Shown here piece by piece: positions 1-6,197 of a stretch of 11,067 bases of DNA. How positions within the stretch are numbered: position 1 is the first letter of the stretch; each line of letters begins with the position of its first letter. Under the pieces are notes generated by a model that saw only the letters and a list, made by a program, of their open reading frames with translations, was not told where the DNA came from and did not search any database. The stretch covers positions 1 to 11,067 of the forward strand of contig WRFK01000034.1 of assembly GCA_009778835.1 (NCBI GenBank), read 5' to 3'. Both the position numbers and the translations under genes were made by a program. Origin of the DNA: Spirochaetaceae bacterium (lineage in GTDB: Bacteria; Spirochaetota; Spirochaetia; CADAEX01).

Positions 1-10
1 GACGCGAAAT

Positions 11-40
11 GCGACATCCATGTCGCTAGCTGCCTGCAGC
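11..40. repeat. Two adjacent short perfect dyads
   Basis: GCGACAT (11-17) is repeated inverted as ATGTCGC (20-26) across a 2-base centre, and GCTGC (29-33) as GCAGC (36-40) across CT. The 2-base centres are too tight for good RNA hairpins, so DNA-level dyads (protein sites) or cruciform-type ends are likelier. They sit in a GC-rich stretch unlike the rest of the window. I cannot assign a function. Confidence 0.5.
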
Positions 41-62
41 CATATACTGATGCAATTATGTG

Positions 63-114
63 GGAGAGAGTAAACAGGTACCCCCCCGGCGGATCCTCCC
101 CGTTTACTCTCTCC
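63..114. repeat. Perfect 13-bp inverted repeat around a C-rich core
   Basis: GGAGAGAGTAAAC (63-75) is exactly complementary to GTTTACTCTCTCC (102-114). Pairs 60-117 and 61-116 plus a G.T at 62-115 extend the stem outward. The 26-base interior is GC-rich and holds a run of seven C (81-87). Neither strand has a T-run after the stem, so a classical terminator is unlikely. It could be the end of a mobile element, a recombination site or a structured RNA; no transposase or integrase is visible, so this stays open. Confidence 0.6.
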
Positions 115-278
115 TACTACGTATAAACAGTGTCAATTCCTCTACTATGAACTGGCCTGCGCGTGACTTTACTTGCATATGAGCAGAAATACTCGATGTC
201 TCTCTTTCGGCTACTTATGGTACATATCAGTTTGATAAAAATGGATAGAGAGTTAATTTAAAAGATATTTCTTTGCTA

Positions 279-1715
279 TTATTTTAGCTTTTTTAGGTCA
301 TCAAGAAGTATTTTACTGTTGGGAACAATTTTAAGCCCCTCTTCAACTACAGCAACAGCGCTCTCTTTGTCCCCTTTATTATAAAAATTTGCAAATTTAT
401 TGTGATACATAACACCAATATTATATTTTACATTTTCTTCAAGTTTTATCATTCTGGAATCTTTTTCTGTTTCTTCTATAGCTTGCTGCACTGTTTTAAT
501 TGCCTCTATCCAGTCGCTATTATTTGATAATCTGGTAATTTCCCTGGAATATATAAAAACAAGATAGCTGATTTTATCGCTATTATTAATAAAATTCTGA
601 CCATAATATTCAGATATTTTGGCATGAGACTCTTCAAATTCTTTATTTTGAATAAATACATGGAGTTCTTTCTGTTTTATAAGTGTTAAAACATCCTGCC
701 TCATTGCAGAGGTAATTATATGATCAGAATCAAAATAGCTGTAAAAATCAACTGCAAAGTCTGTCTGGTTTTTATCCAAATAGCGCACAATCTGGTTATA
801 AAACAGTTTGCTGGCTGTATCGGTTAAAATAGGATCATAATCATATACAGAAGCTGCGGATGAAAGAAAAATTATGGCATTTTTATAATCGCCCTTATTA
901 CTTATCTGTACAGTATAATTTTTAAACTCATTTATCATATCTGAAAAAGAATCTTCTGTACCAAGAACAGCATTCCTGTCAACAGCAATAGAGACAGTAT
1001 CTATAAAATTACCTTTCCGCTGCAATTCAGCTATTCTGTTTTGCAGTACAAGGGCAAGTAATTCTTTAGCGCTAATTTCATTCCTGTTCTTGTAATTGGA
1101 AGGGGGTGTATAAACAAATCCTGTATTGCCAAATGAGTTTACAAATTCTTTTTTATCACCCGGATCAAAACCATACTTATTTGTTGTTTCAACATCTACA
1201 ATTTTGCCATCTATTATAATTGCGCAAAAAGCATGATCTTTTGTTTTTATGGCTCTCACATCAAGATTATTATGCATTGCAAGAGCATAATATATAATGC
1301 CTGATGAAACACAATTAAAAACACCTTTGCTAAAAAGCTCATCAAGCCTTGTTTCCATTTCAACATATTTTTTTAAAAGATTATCATGCAGAAAAAGCAA
1401 TATAGCTTCCCCTGTTTTATAAGAATCAGCTAAATTTATATTGTTTTTCTCAAAATATAAGGAAAGATCTTCAGTCAGTTTTTCATATTTTTTAATAAAA
1501 AGTTCTATATTTTCTTTGTTTAGCCCTGAAAAACAGAATGCATAATAGATAAATTCAATGTCTTTGAGAGATTCGCTTTTATTTAGTTTGACAGCATCGG
1601 AATCAGGAATAAAGACAGCAGGTATTGCTGTTGTCTGCTGCGCAAAAGAGCTTATTATAAAAGTAAAAAAGAGTATTAAAAGTAAATAAAACCTTTTATT
1701 TTTAAATCTTTTCAT
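279..1715 (-). CDS. Exported transglutaminase-like / helical-repeat protein
   Basis: A 478-residue protein of unknown exact role. Residues 1-25 are a clear signal peptide (basic start, hydrophobic 9-21, likely cut after SFA), so it acts outside the inner membrane. Residues ~95-205 look like a transglutaminase/papain-like fold: Cys135 in FNCVSS, His161 in KDHAFC and Asp174 in IVDVETT are spaced like the Cys-His-Asp triad of that superfamily. The remainder to 478 is helical with TPR-like stretches, clearest near 395-470, suggesting a protein-binding tail. Whether it is a peptidase, a cross-linking enzyme or a non-catalytic binder cannot be told. It is divergent from trxB. No Shine-Dalgarno precedes the ATG; a candidate promoter places the transcript start only ~6 nt upstream. 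Architecture fairly sure, activity inferred. Confidence 0.85.
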   Translation of the reverse strand: MKRFKNKRFYLLLILFFTFIISSFAQQTTAIPAVFIPDSDAVKLNKSESLKDIEFIYYAFCFSGLNKENIELFIKKYEKLTEDLSLYFEKNNINLADSYKTGEAILLFLHDNLLKKYVEMETRLDELFSKGVFNCVSSGIIYYALAMHNNLDVRAIKTKDHAFCAIIIDGKIVDVETTNKYGFDPGDKKEFVNSFGNTGFVYTPPSNYKNRNEISAKELLALVLQNRIAELQRKGNFIDTVSIAVDRNAVLGTEDSFSDMINEFKNYTVQISNKGDYKNAIIFLSSAASVYDYDPILTDTASKLFYNQIVRYLDKNQTDFAVDFYSYFDSDHIITSAMRQDVLTLIKQKELHVFIQNKEFEESHAKISEYYGQNFINNSDKISYLVFIYSREITRLSNNSDWIEAIKTVQQAIEETEKDSRMIKLEENVKYNIGVMYHNKFANFYNKGDKESAVAVVEEGLKIVPNSKILLDDLKKLK

Positions 1716-1721
1716 AAAGTA

Positions 1722-1749
1722 TTAACAATGTTATGTTATAAAATATAAT
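1722..1749 (+). promoter_or_regulatory. Candidate promoter of the trxB operon
   Basis: TTAACA (1722-1727, 5 of 6) and a perfect TATAAT (1744-1749) are separated by 16 bases. Transcription would begin near 1756, giving trxB a leader of about 195 nt that contains the foldable element at 1779-1899. This AT-rich stretch could contain such hexamers by chance, so the call is moderate. Confidence 0.5.
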
Positions 1750-1756
1750 TTATCAA
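1728..1756 (-). promoter_or_regulatory. Candidate promoter of the transglutaminase-like gene
   Basis: On the minus strand, -35 TTGATA (1751-1756) and -10 TAACAT (1728-1733) are 17 bases apart. A start near 1721 would leave a leader of about 6 nt before the ATG at 1715. The -10 is only 4 of 6. It overlaps the plus-strand trxB promoter, so the two would compete for polymerase. Confidence 0.3.
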
Positions 1757-1778
1757 CAATATCGCTTTAGACGCAAGG

Positions 1779-1899
1779 TATGTTGGTTCATAGGTATGGA
1801 TTTTATCCAGGTTTGCGTAGTATGTTAATATGTCCGAAGTATTAACTAATTTAATTGCATGAAACCAATGTATGGCGGGCGAAAGATGCTGCGCAAACC
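1779..1899 (+). ncRNA. Structured leader RNA upstream of trxB (candidate)
   Basis: The segment folds by hand into ordered helices: TATG/CATA (1779-1782/1789-1792, loop TTGGTT), TGGAT/ATCCA (1797-1801/1805-1809), a 14-bp stem 1810-1823/1886-1899 (GGTTTGCGTAGTAT with ATGCTGCGCAAACC), and inside it GTTAATA/TATTAAC (1824-1830/1840-1846) and TGCAT/ATGTA (1856-1860/1868-1872, loop GAAACCA). Loop bases 1784-1788 (TGGTT) can pair with 1863-1867 (AACCA), a possible kissing contact. Three pairs are G.U on this strand (1818/1891, 1821/1888, 1857/1871) and would be A.C on the other, favouring an RNA read toward trxB. No T-run or SD-masking helix is visible, so the mechanism (riboswitch, protein site, separate small RNA) is unknown. 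I recognise no known riboswitch class. Confidence 0.45.
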
Positions 1900-1950
1900 A
1901 GCAAACAGAATAATAAATAAAATTTACATAATTATAAGCAGGAGTAAAAA

Positions 1951-2886
1951 ATGCAGGCAGAGCGGGACATAATAATTATCGGAGGAGGACCTGCCGGTCT
2001 TACGGCTGCCCAGTATGGCGCAAGAGGTAATTTAAATACTCTGCTGATTGAAGAACTTGCAACAGGGGGGCAGGTGCTCCAGATACACAATATTGAAAAC
2101 TATCCCGGATTTGCCAGGCAAATATCAGGAGCAGAACTTTCCAAAGAAATGGAAGAACAAGCTCTAAAATTTGGCGCAGAAATTATTAATGCCAGCGTAA
2201 AAAAAGTAGAGAAAAGGGAGAATATTTTTTATGTCTCAACTGATACAGGAGAATTTACCTGTTATGCTGTTATTATTGCAACAGGGGCAAAACATAAAAT
2301 GCTTGGGGTGGAGGGGGAAGAAAAGTTTTCAGGCATGGGAGTTTCTTACTGCGCTACCTGCGATGGTCCATTTTTTAAGAACAAAAAAATACTTGCAATA
2401 GGCGGAGGAGACACTGCCTGCAGCGAATCGCTCTTTCTTGCCCAAATTACAGATAAAGTTGTTTTAATCCATAGGAAAGAGAGATTCAGGGCTCAAAAAG
2501 CGCTTGCAGAAAGAGTACTAAAAAATAAAAATATAGATGTACGATTTAATACAGAGTGCAAAGAGATAAAGGGCGAAAAGAAAGTGGAAAAAGCAATTCT
2601 ATTGGGGCCTGATGGAAAAAAACATGAAGAGGATTTTGATGCTGTTTTTATTTTTGTTGGCACAACGCCTCAAACAAGCGCGCTCCCTGCTGATCTTGAA
2701 AAAGATGATTCCGGCTATATAGTTTCAAGTTGCGAGATGAAAACCTCAATAGATGGACTTTTTGTGGCAGGAGATGTGAGAACAACTCCATTCAGACAGA
2801 TTGTTGTATCATGCGGGGATGGAGCAATTGCAGCTCATTCCGCAGAAATTTATATAAACGAACTTAAGGGGTTATCATATAAATAA
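1951..2886 (+). CDS. trxB: Thioredoxin reductase (NADPH)
   Basis: Cytoplasmic flavoprotein that passes electrons from NADPH through FAD and a redox-active disulfide to thioredoxin. Length 311 is normal for the low-molecular-weight class. Visible: FAD-binding GGGPAG (11-16), the CATC redox pair (Cys134, Cys137), NADPH-binding GGGDTA (151-156), the phosphate-recognising HRKERFRA (174-181), which fits NADPH use, and the C-terminal FAD contact GLFVAGDVR (269-277). The start is fixed by AGGAG (1940-1944), 6 bases before the ATG. It is first in an operon with the GH3 glycosidase (8-base overlap if that gene starts at the AUA) and an acetyltransferase. No thioredoxin gene lies in the window. A long foldable leader suggests regulation before or during translation. 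Identity is secure. Confidence 0.97.
   Translation: MQAERDIIIIGGGPAGLTAAQYGARGNLNTLLIEELATGGQVLQIHNIENYPGFARQISGAELSKEMEEQALKFGAEIINASVKKVEKRENIFYVSTDTGEFTCYAVIIATGAKHKMLGVEGEEKFSGMGVSYCATCDGPFFKNKKILAIGGGDTACSESLFLAQITDKVVLIHRKERFRAQKALAERVLKNKNIDVRFNTECKEIKGEKKVEKAILLGPDGKKHEEDFDAVFIFVGTTPQTSALPADLEKDDSGYIVSSCEMKTSIDGLFVAGDVRTTPFRQIVVSCGDGAIAAHSAEIYINELKGLSYK
2866..2881 (+). promoter_or_regulatory. Ribosome site and AUA start candidate for nagZ
   Basis: AAGGGG (2866-2871) lies inside the end of trxB and is followed after 7 bases by ATA (2879-2881). The frame from this ATA runs unbroken into the GH3 domain, and the first residues spell a signal peptide. An upstream stop at 2855-2857 limits the choice, and no ATG, GTG or TTG occurs in frame before 3071. 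The spacing is ideal, so either AUA is used, or the base at 2881 is a mutation or read error of an original ATG. Confidence 0.55.
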
Positions 2887-4624
2887 AGTTAAGCTAATTA
2901 TAATATCAGCTATTTTATTAGCTGCTGTAACAACAGGTTTTTCATTATATTCGGAAAACCTTAACAGGAAAAAAGAATCATATTACTCATTTGATGATAA
3001 CAAGAGGGAGTTATCGAAAATCGCAGCGACTGAAAGCAGCCTCGCCTATGCAAGCAGAATTGCGGAAAAAATGGATTTCTCACAGCTTGCAGGACAAGTC
3101 ATGATGATAGGGTACATGGGAAGCGCTCCGTCTGCCGAAGTAATTGAGTGGATAAAAGAGAGAAATATAGGCGGAATAAAAATCTTTGGCTGGAATACGA
3201 ATGATCTTTCACTTTTACAAAAGAGTATAGAAGAGATGCAGAAGGCTGCTTTAAAAACAGAATTAAAAATTCCCCTGTTTATAGCAACAGATCAGGAAGG
3301 GGGATGGGTTAGGCATGTAAAGGGAAGCTCATCAATAACGCCGGGTAACATGGCCCTTGGCGCATCTGAAATTATAAATGATTCCTATATGACAGGCTTT
3401 TATATAGGCAAAGAGCTTAAAGCATTGGGAATAAATATGAACTTTGCCCCTACTGTGGATATATTGATAAATCACGAAGCGCATGTTATAGGGCCAAGAG
3501 CTTTTTCCGATGACCCGCTCCGGACAGCAATTCTTGCAACATCTTATGCCAATGGTATGAAAGAAGCAGGTATAATATGTACTGCAAAACATTTTCCGGG
3601 ACACGGAAGAACTTCTGATGATTCACATGGCAGACTGCCTATTATTGAAACAACCCTTGATGAACTTTTTTCAACAGATCTCCTTCCTTATGATTTTCTT
3701 ATAAAAGAAAATCTTCCTTCAATAATGAGCGGCCATCTTGCTTTCCCCAGCGTTACCGGAGACAAACGTCCCGCATCTCTGTCCCCATTTTTTCTTAAAG
3801 ATGTGCTTAGGGAAAAAATGGAATTTAACGGAATCATAATAACAGATGATATGCAGATGAATGGCGCATTATATAAAAATAGCCTTAGCGAAAGCTGCCT
3901 TGCAGCTCTTAAAGCAGGAAATGATATAGTTATGGTTTCAAGAGATTTATCGGAATATGAGAAGATAAGAAATTTAATAATAAGCGAGATGAGGAACAAT
4001 CCTGATTTTGAAAAACAGATAAGAAAAAGTGTAGAAAGAATAATTAGTGTAAAACATGAATATCTGGACATGGAAACCTCTCAGTTAAAAAAAGCAATAC
4101 AAAACATCTACCCAATTCCCGCAGAAGGAGCCCCTTTGTTTTTTCATCAACAGGCATTTAGAAGTGTTTCTCTGCTGCAAGGCGATAAATTAATTAAAAA
4201 ACCCGAAGAAAACGAAAGAATACTTCTGGCAGGCCCATTAAGACTTTTTTTTGAAGAAGGTTTAAAACGGTTTCCAAATGCTGATTCCTATTTTTTCCCG
4301 TATAATCCATTTTATAAAGCACAGGAAAATGATTTAAAAAAAATGCCGGATATTGCTTCCGGATATGACACTGTTATTTTCTGCTCTGCAAATGTTGCAG
4401 GAATAGAAATTTTAAAAACTCTGAAAAACAGCAGATGCAGGGTTATTGTATTGTCTGTACTTTCTCCGGCAAGCCTTTCAAGTCTAAGGTGGCTTGATGG
4501 AGGAGTAGCTGTATATGGGACAGGAAGAGAATCTTTTACTGCAGGATTTGCTGCGATTGCAGGAGATTTTATACCTGAAGGCGTTCTGCCGTTAGTTACA
4601 AAAGACACGCAAAAGAGCGACTAA
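2879..4624 (+). CDS. nagZ: Exported GH3 beta-N-acetylhexosaminidase (NagZ-like)
   Basis: Glycoside hydrolase family 3 enzyme expected to release N-acetylglucosamine from peptidoglycan fragments. Numbered from the ATG at 3071 (517 residues): KHFPGHG (173-179) and DDSH (183-186) form the NagZ signature with the acid/base His-Asp loop (His186), and ITDDMQM (257-263) holds the nucleophile Asp259. Residues ~350-517 form the second GH3 domain, giving the longer Bacillus-like layout rather than the ~340-residue E. coli form. The same frame extends 64 codons upstream to an ATA at 2879: basic start, hydrophobic residues 6-21, linker, then IAEKMDFSQLAGQ. Here the Met of 3071 sits in the middle of the conserved helix, so 3071 is not a natural start. 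With the extension the protein (581 residues) would be exported or membrane-anchored. It follows trxB and lies 5 bases before the acetyltransferase. Confidence 0.9.
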   Translation: MNKVKLIIISAILLAAVTTGFSLYSENLNRKKESYYSFDDNKRELSKIAATESSLAYASRIAEKMDFSQLAGQVMMIGYMGSAPSAEVIEWIKERNIGGIKIFGWNTNDLSLLQKSIEEMQKAALKTELKIPLFIATDQEGGWVRHVKGSSSITPGNMALGASEIINDSYMTGFYIGKELKALGINMNFAPTVDILINHEAHVIGPRAFSDDPLRTAILATSYANGMKEAGIICTAKHFPGHGRTSDDSHGRLPIIETTLDELFSTDLLPYDFLIKENLPSIMSGHLAFPSVTGDKRPASLSPFFLKDVLREKMEFNGIIITDDMQMNGALYKNSLSESCLAALKAGNDIVMVSRDLSEYEKIRNLIISEMRNNPDFEKQIRKSVERIISVKHEYLDMETSQLKKAIQNIYPIPAEGAPLFFHQQAFRSVSLLQGDKLIKKPEENERILLAGPLRLFFEEGLKRFPNADSYFFPYNPFYKAQENDLKKMPDIASGYDTVIFCSANVAGIEILKTLKNSRCRVIVLSVLSPASLSSLRWLDGGVAVYGTGRESFTAGFAAIAGDFIPEGVLPLVTKDTQKSD

Positions 4625-4629
4625 TAAAG

Positions 4630-5589
4630 ATGGCATGGGCATATTTTAAACTTTCGCAACTTGAAGACCTTAAAAAAATTATCCAGTTGCGGGAACATTG
4701 CTGCATGAATTTCTCTGCTATATTCAGGAAGAAATATTTTAATAATTTAAAAAACAGCTTTGCCAATAATACAGAGTCAAACATCGTTAGTAAAATTTGT
4801 AACAAAGATAACGCTAACATTGAAAAATCATTAAAAGCAAGCGACATTATAGTTCATAATAATTGGGTAGATAACTCTATTGATTTTTCCCTCATGCTAT
4901 CGGAAAATGGCCAGCTTTTGCCAATTTGCAAGGAAAATATTACAAGCAAAATTATTAATTTAAACAAAGGATTAGAAATTTTTGGCAACGCTCTCTCTAA
5001 AGTAAATACAATAATGGGAGATAAAAAATCTGTAAACAATATACTTAAAGCCTATTTTAGCAACAAGAAAGTCTCTGAAGGGGTGAATTCCTTTAATTAT
5101 TACACAATGACTCTTGATGAAAATAATTTTATACCATGCAAAGCAGAGCAACAGGAAATAAAAATCAGGCTGGCTACTCAAAAAGATCTTGAAAATCTTG
5201 TCCCTTTACAAAAAAATTATGAAATTGAAGAGGTCCTTCCCAACTCTGAAATGTTTAGTGAAACTATGTCAAAGAAGCATCTTTCAATGATTCTAAAAAA
5301 TCAGATAACAGTAGTTGCAGAAAAATCTGGAAAAATTATAGCAAAAGCAAATACAAACGAAAAAGGATTTATCTATTATCAAATAGGAGGTGTTTATACA
5401 CTTCCTGAATATAGAAATATTGGGATTTCAACAGCTCTCGTAAGCTATCTTATTGAAAATATTTTTTCCATGGGAATGAAAGCCTCTTTATTTGTTAAAA
5501 CAAATAATCATGCAGCTTTAAAAGTATATATAAATCTGGGATTCATAAAACACGAAGAGTTTCAAATTACTTACTTTCTTTACCAGTGA
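4630..5589 (+). CDS. GNAT-family N-acetyltransferase, two-domain
   Basis: A 319-residue cytoplasmic protein. Residues ~177-310 are a GNAT fold: strand QIGGVYTLPE, then the acetyl-CoA pyrophosphate loop YRNIGIS (261-267, a variant of RxxGxG/A), and the late KTNNHAALKVYINLGF (290-305) typical of family motif B. The first ~170 residues form a separate mixed domain resembling the extra N-terminal domain (DUF4081-like) of some GNAT proteins; this resemblance is from memory and unproven. Substrate unknown. It starts 5 bases after the glycosidase stop without a strong Shine-Dalgarno, so translation is probably coupled; a link to amino sugars released by that enzyme is possible but only inferred from context. 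Its last 10 bases overlap the convergent nitroreductase. Confidence 0.85.
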   Translation: MAWAYFKLSQLEDLKKIIQLREHCCMNFSAIFRKKYFNNLKNSFANNTESNIVSKICNKDNANIEKSLKASDIIVHNNWVDNSIDFSLMLSENGQLLPICKENITSKIINLNKGLEIFGNALSKVNTIMGDKKSVNNILKAYFSNKKVSEGVNSFNYYTMTLDENNFIPCKAEQQEIKIRLATQKDLENLVPLQKNYEIEEVLPNSEMFSETMSKKHLSMILKNQITVVAEKSGKIIAKANTNEKGFIYYQIGGVYTLPEYRNIGISTALVSYLIENIFSMGMKASLFVKTNNHAALKVYINLGFIKHEEFQITYFLYQ

Positions 5590-6089
5590 TTAAAAGCAAA
5601 TATTCTTTTAATTTGTTGCCTATCCCTTACAATCAAATGCTCATCTGTGTATCCAAGAAGAAGCATCATTACAACTCGCATTGAATATGGTACAGAGACA
5701 AGACTTTTTATCTCTTCTTCATCGTATGTTGTAATAACACAACTCCCAAGACCTTCATGCTCTGCCTGAAGCATCATAAATGATACTGCAAAAGAGATGT
5801 CTATGGGATATGACTGTTGGCCATTAGGCATTTCATACTCTATATTTGTTGAACATGCTAATATTATAACCCCTGATTTTCCAATATGCTCCTGTCCATA
5901 AGAAGCTTCCTGAATCTTTTTTTTAAGCTCCGGATTATCAATAACAAGAAATCGCCATGGCTGCCTGTTTTTGGCAGAAGGGGCAAGCTGTCCTGCTTCT
6001 AAAACTCTTGAAATAACATCTTGTTTTATAGCTATATCCTTGAAGTTACGTACACTAATTCTTTTTTGGATCTCAGGCATTATTTCCAT
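5580..6089 (-). CDS. Nitroreductase-family FMN oxidoreductase
   Basis: Small NAD(P)H:FMN flavoenzyme, ~169 residues from the start chosen here; substrate unknown (nitro compounds, quinones or flavin are typical of the family). Visible: the FMN-phosphate motif KRISVRNF near the N-terminus, the APSAKNRQPWRFLVID segment, the late AEHEGLGSCVITT helix-turn typical of the fold, and the closing MLLLGYTDEH strand. The frame is open to an ATG at 6161, but the extra 24 residues (rich in Tyr, Cys and Asn) do not resemble the family, and a good promoter lies inside them, so ATG 6089 or ATG 6080 is the likely start. The gene stands alone and converges on the acetyltransferase with a 10-base overlap. Confidence 0.9.
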   Translation of the reverse strand: MEIMPEIQKRISVRNFKDIAIKQDVISRVLEAGQLAPSAKNRQPWRFLVIDNPELKKKIQEASYGQEHIGKSGVIILACSTNIEYEMPNGQQSYPIDISFAVSFMMLQAEHEGLGSCVITTYDEEEIKSLVSVPYSMRVVMMLLLGYTDEHLIVRDRQQIKRIFAFNHW

Positions 6090-6098
6090 ATTTGGACA

Positions 6099-6126
6099 AT
6101 TATAGCACACTTTTTTATATAGGCAA
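6099..6126 (-). promoter_or_regulatory. Promoter of the nitroreductase gene
   Basis: On the minus strand TTGCCT (6121-6126) and a perfect TATAAT (6099-6104) are 16 bases apart. Transcription would start near 6092, only 3-4 bases before ATG 6089 and ~12 before ATG 6080, which has a weak GGA ahead of it. This argues against the longer reading from 6161 and suggests a leaderless or very short-leader mRNA. Confidence 0.5.
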
Positions 6127-6160
6127 TAAATATTATTTATATATCTTAAAACAAAATACA

Positions 6161-6189
6161 TTGACGATTAAGAAGGGATAAAATATTCT
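6161..6189 (+). promoter_or_regulatory. Candidate promoter of the M28-like gene
   Basis: TTGACG (6161-6166, 5 of 6) and TATTCT (6184-6189, 4 of 6) are 17 bases apart. The start would be near 6196, two bases before ATG 6198, again a leaderless arrangement. AAGAAGGGA (6170-6178) is Shine-Dalgarno-like but lies ~20 bases from the ATG, too far to serve it well. Confidence 0.35.
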
Positions 6190-6197
6190 TATGATGA

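Larger units (their letters stand above)
1..278. other. Gene-free region with shifted base composition
   Basis: No credible gene is seen in these 278 bases. The first ~180 are about half G+C by hand count, against roughly one third in the genes that follow. Six 6-base palindromes occur here (at 25, 34, 77, 91, 118 and 176). A short open stretch on the minus strand (about 240 down to 118) and one on the plus strand ending at a TAG near 234 match no family I know. It may be the eroded edge of a mobile or variable segment; the window cuts it off. Confidence 0.4.

Noticed and set aside
63..114. Rho-independent terminator for the minus-strand gene
   Set aside because: Too far from the stop at 279 and no T-run follows the stem on either strand.
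58..120. Integron attC site
   Set aside because: The inverted repeat is present but the ends do not match GTTRRRY/RYYYAAC and no integrase is in view.
118..240. Short open frames on both strands at the window start
   Set aside because: No start with ribosome site, no recognisable family and very short.
1768..1800. c-di-GMP riboswitch-like GACGCAAGG and nearby GG-rich hairpin
   Set aside because: The required 5' part (GCAAACC with GAAA hairpin) and the receptor parts are absent in order on both strands; only a short string matches.
3332..4608. Minus-strand open frames inside the glycosidase gene
   Set aside because: Shadows of a strongly supported plus-strand gene.
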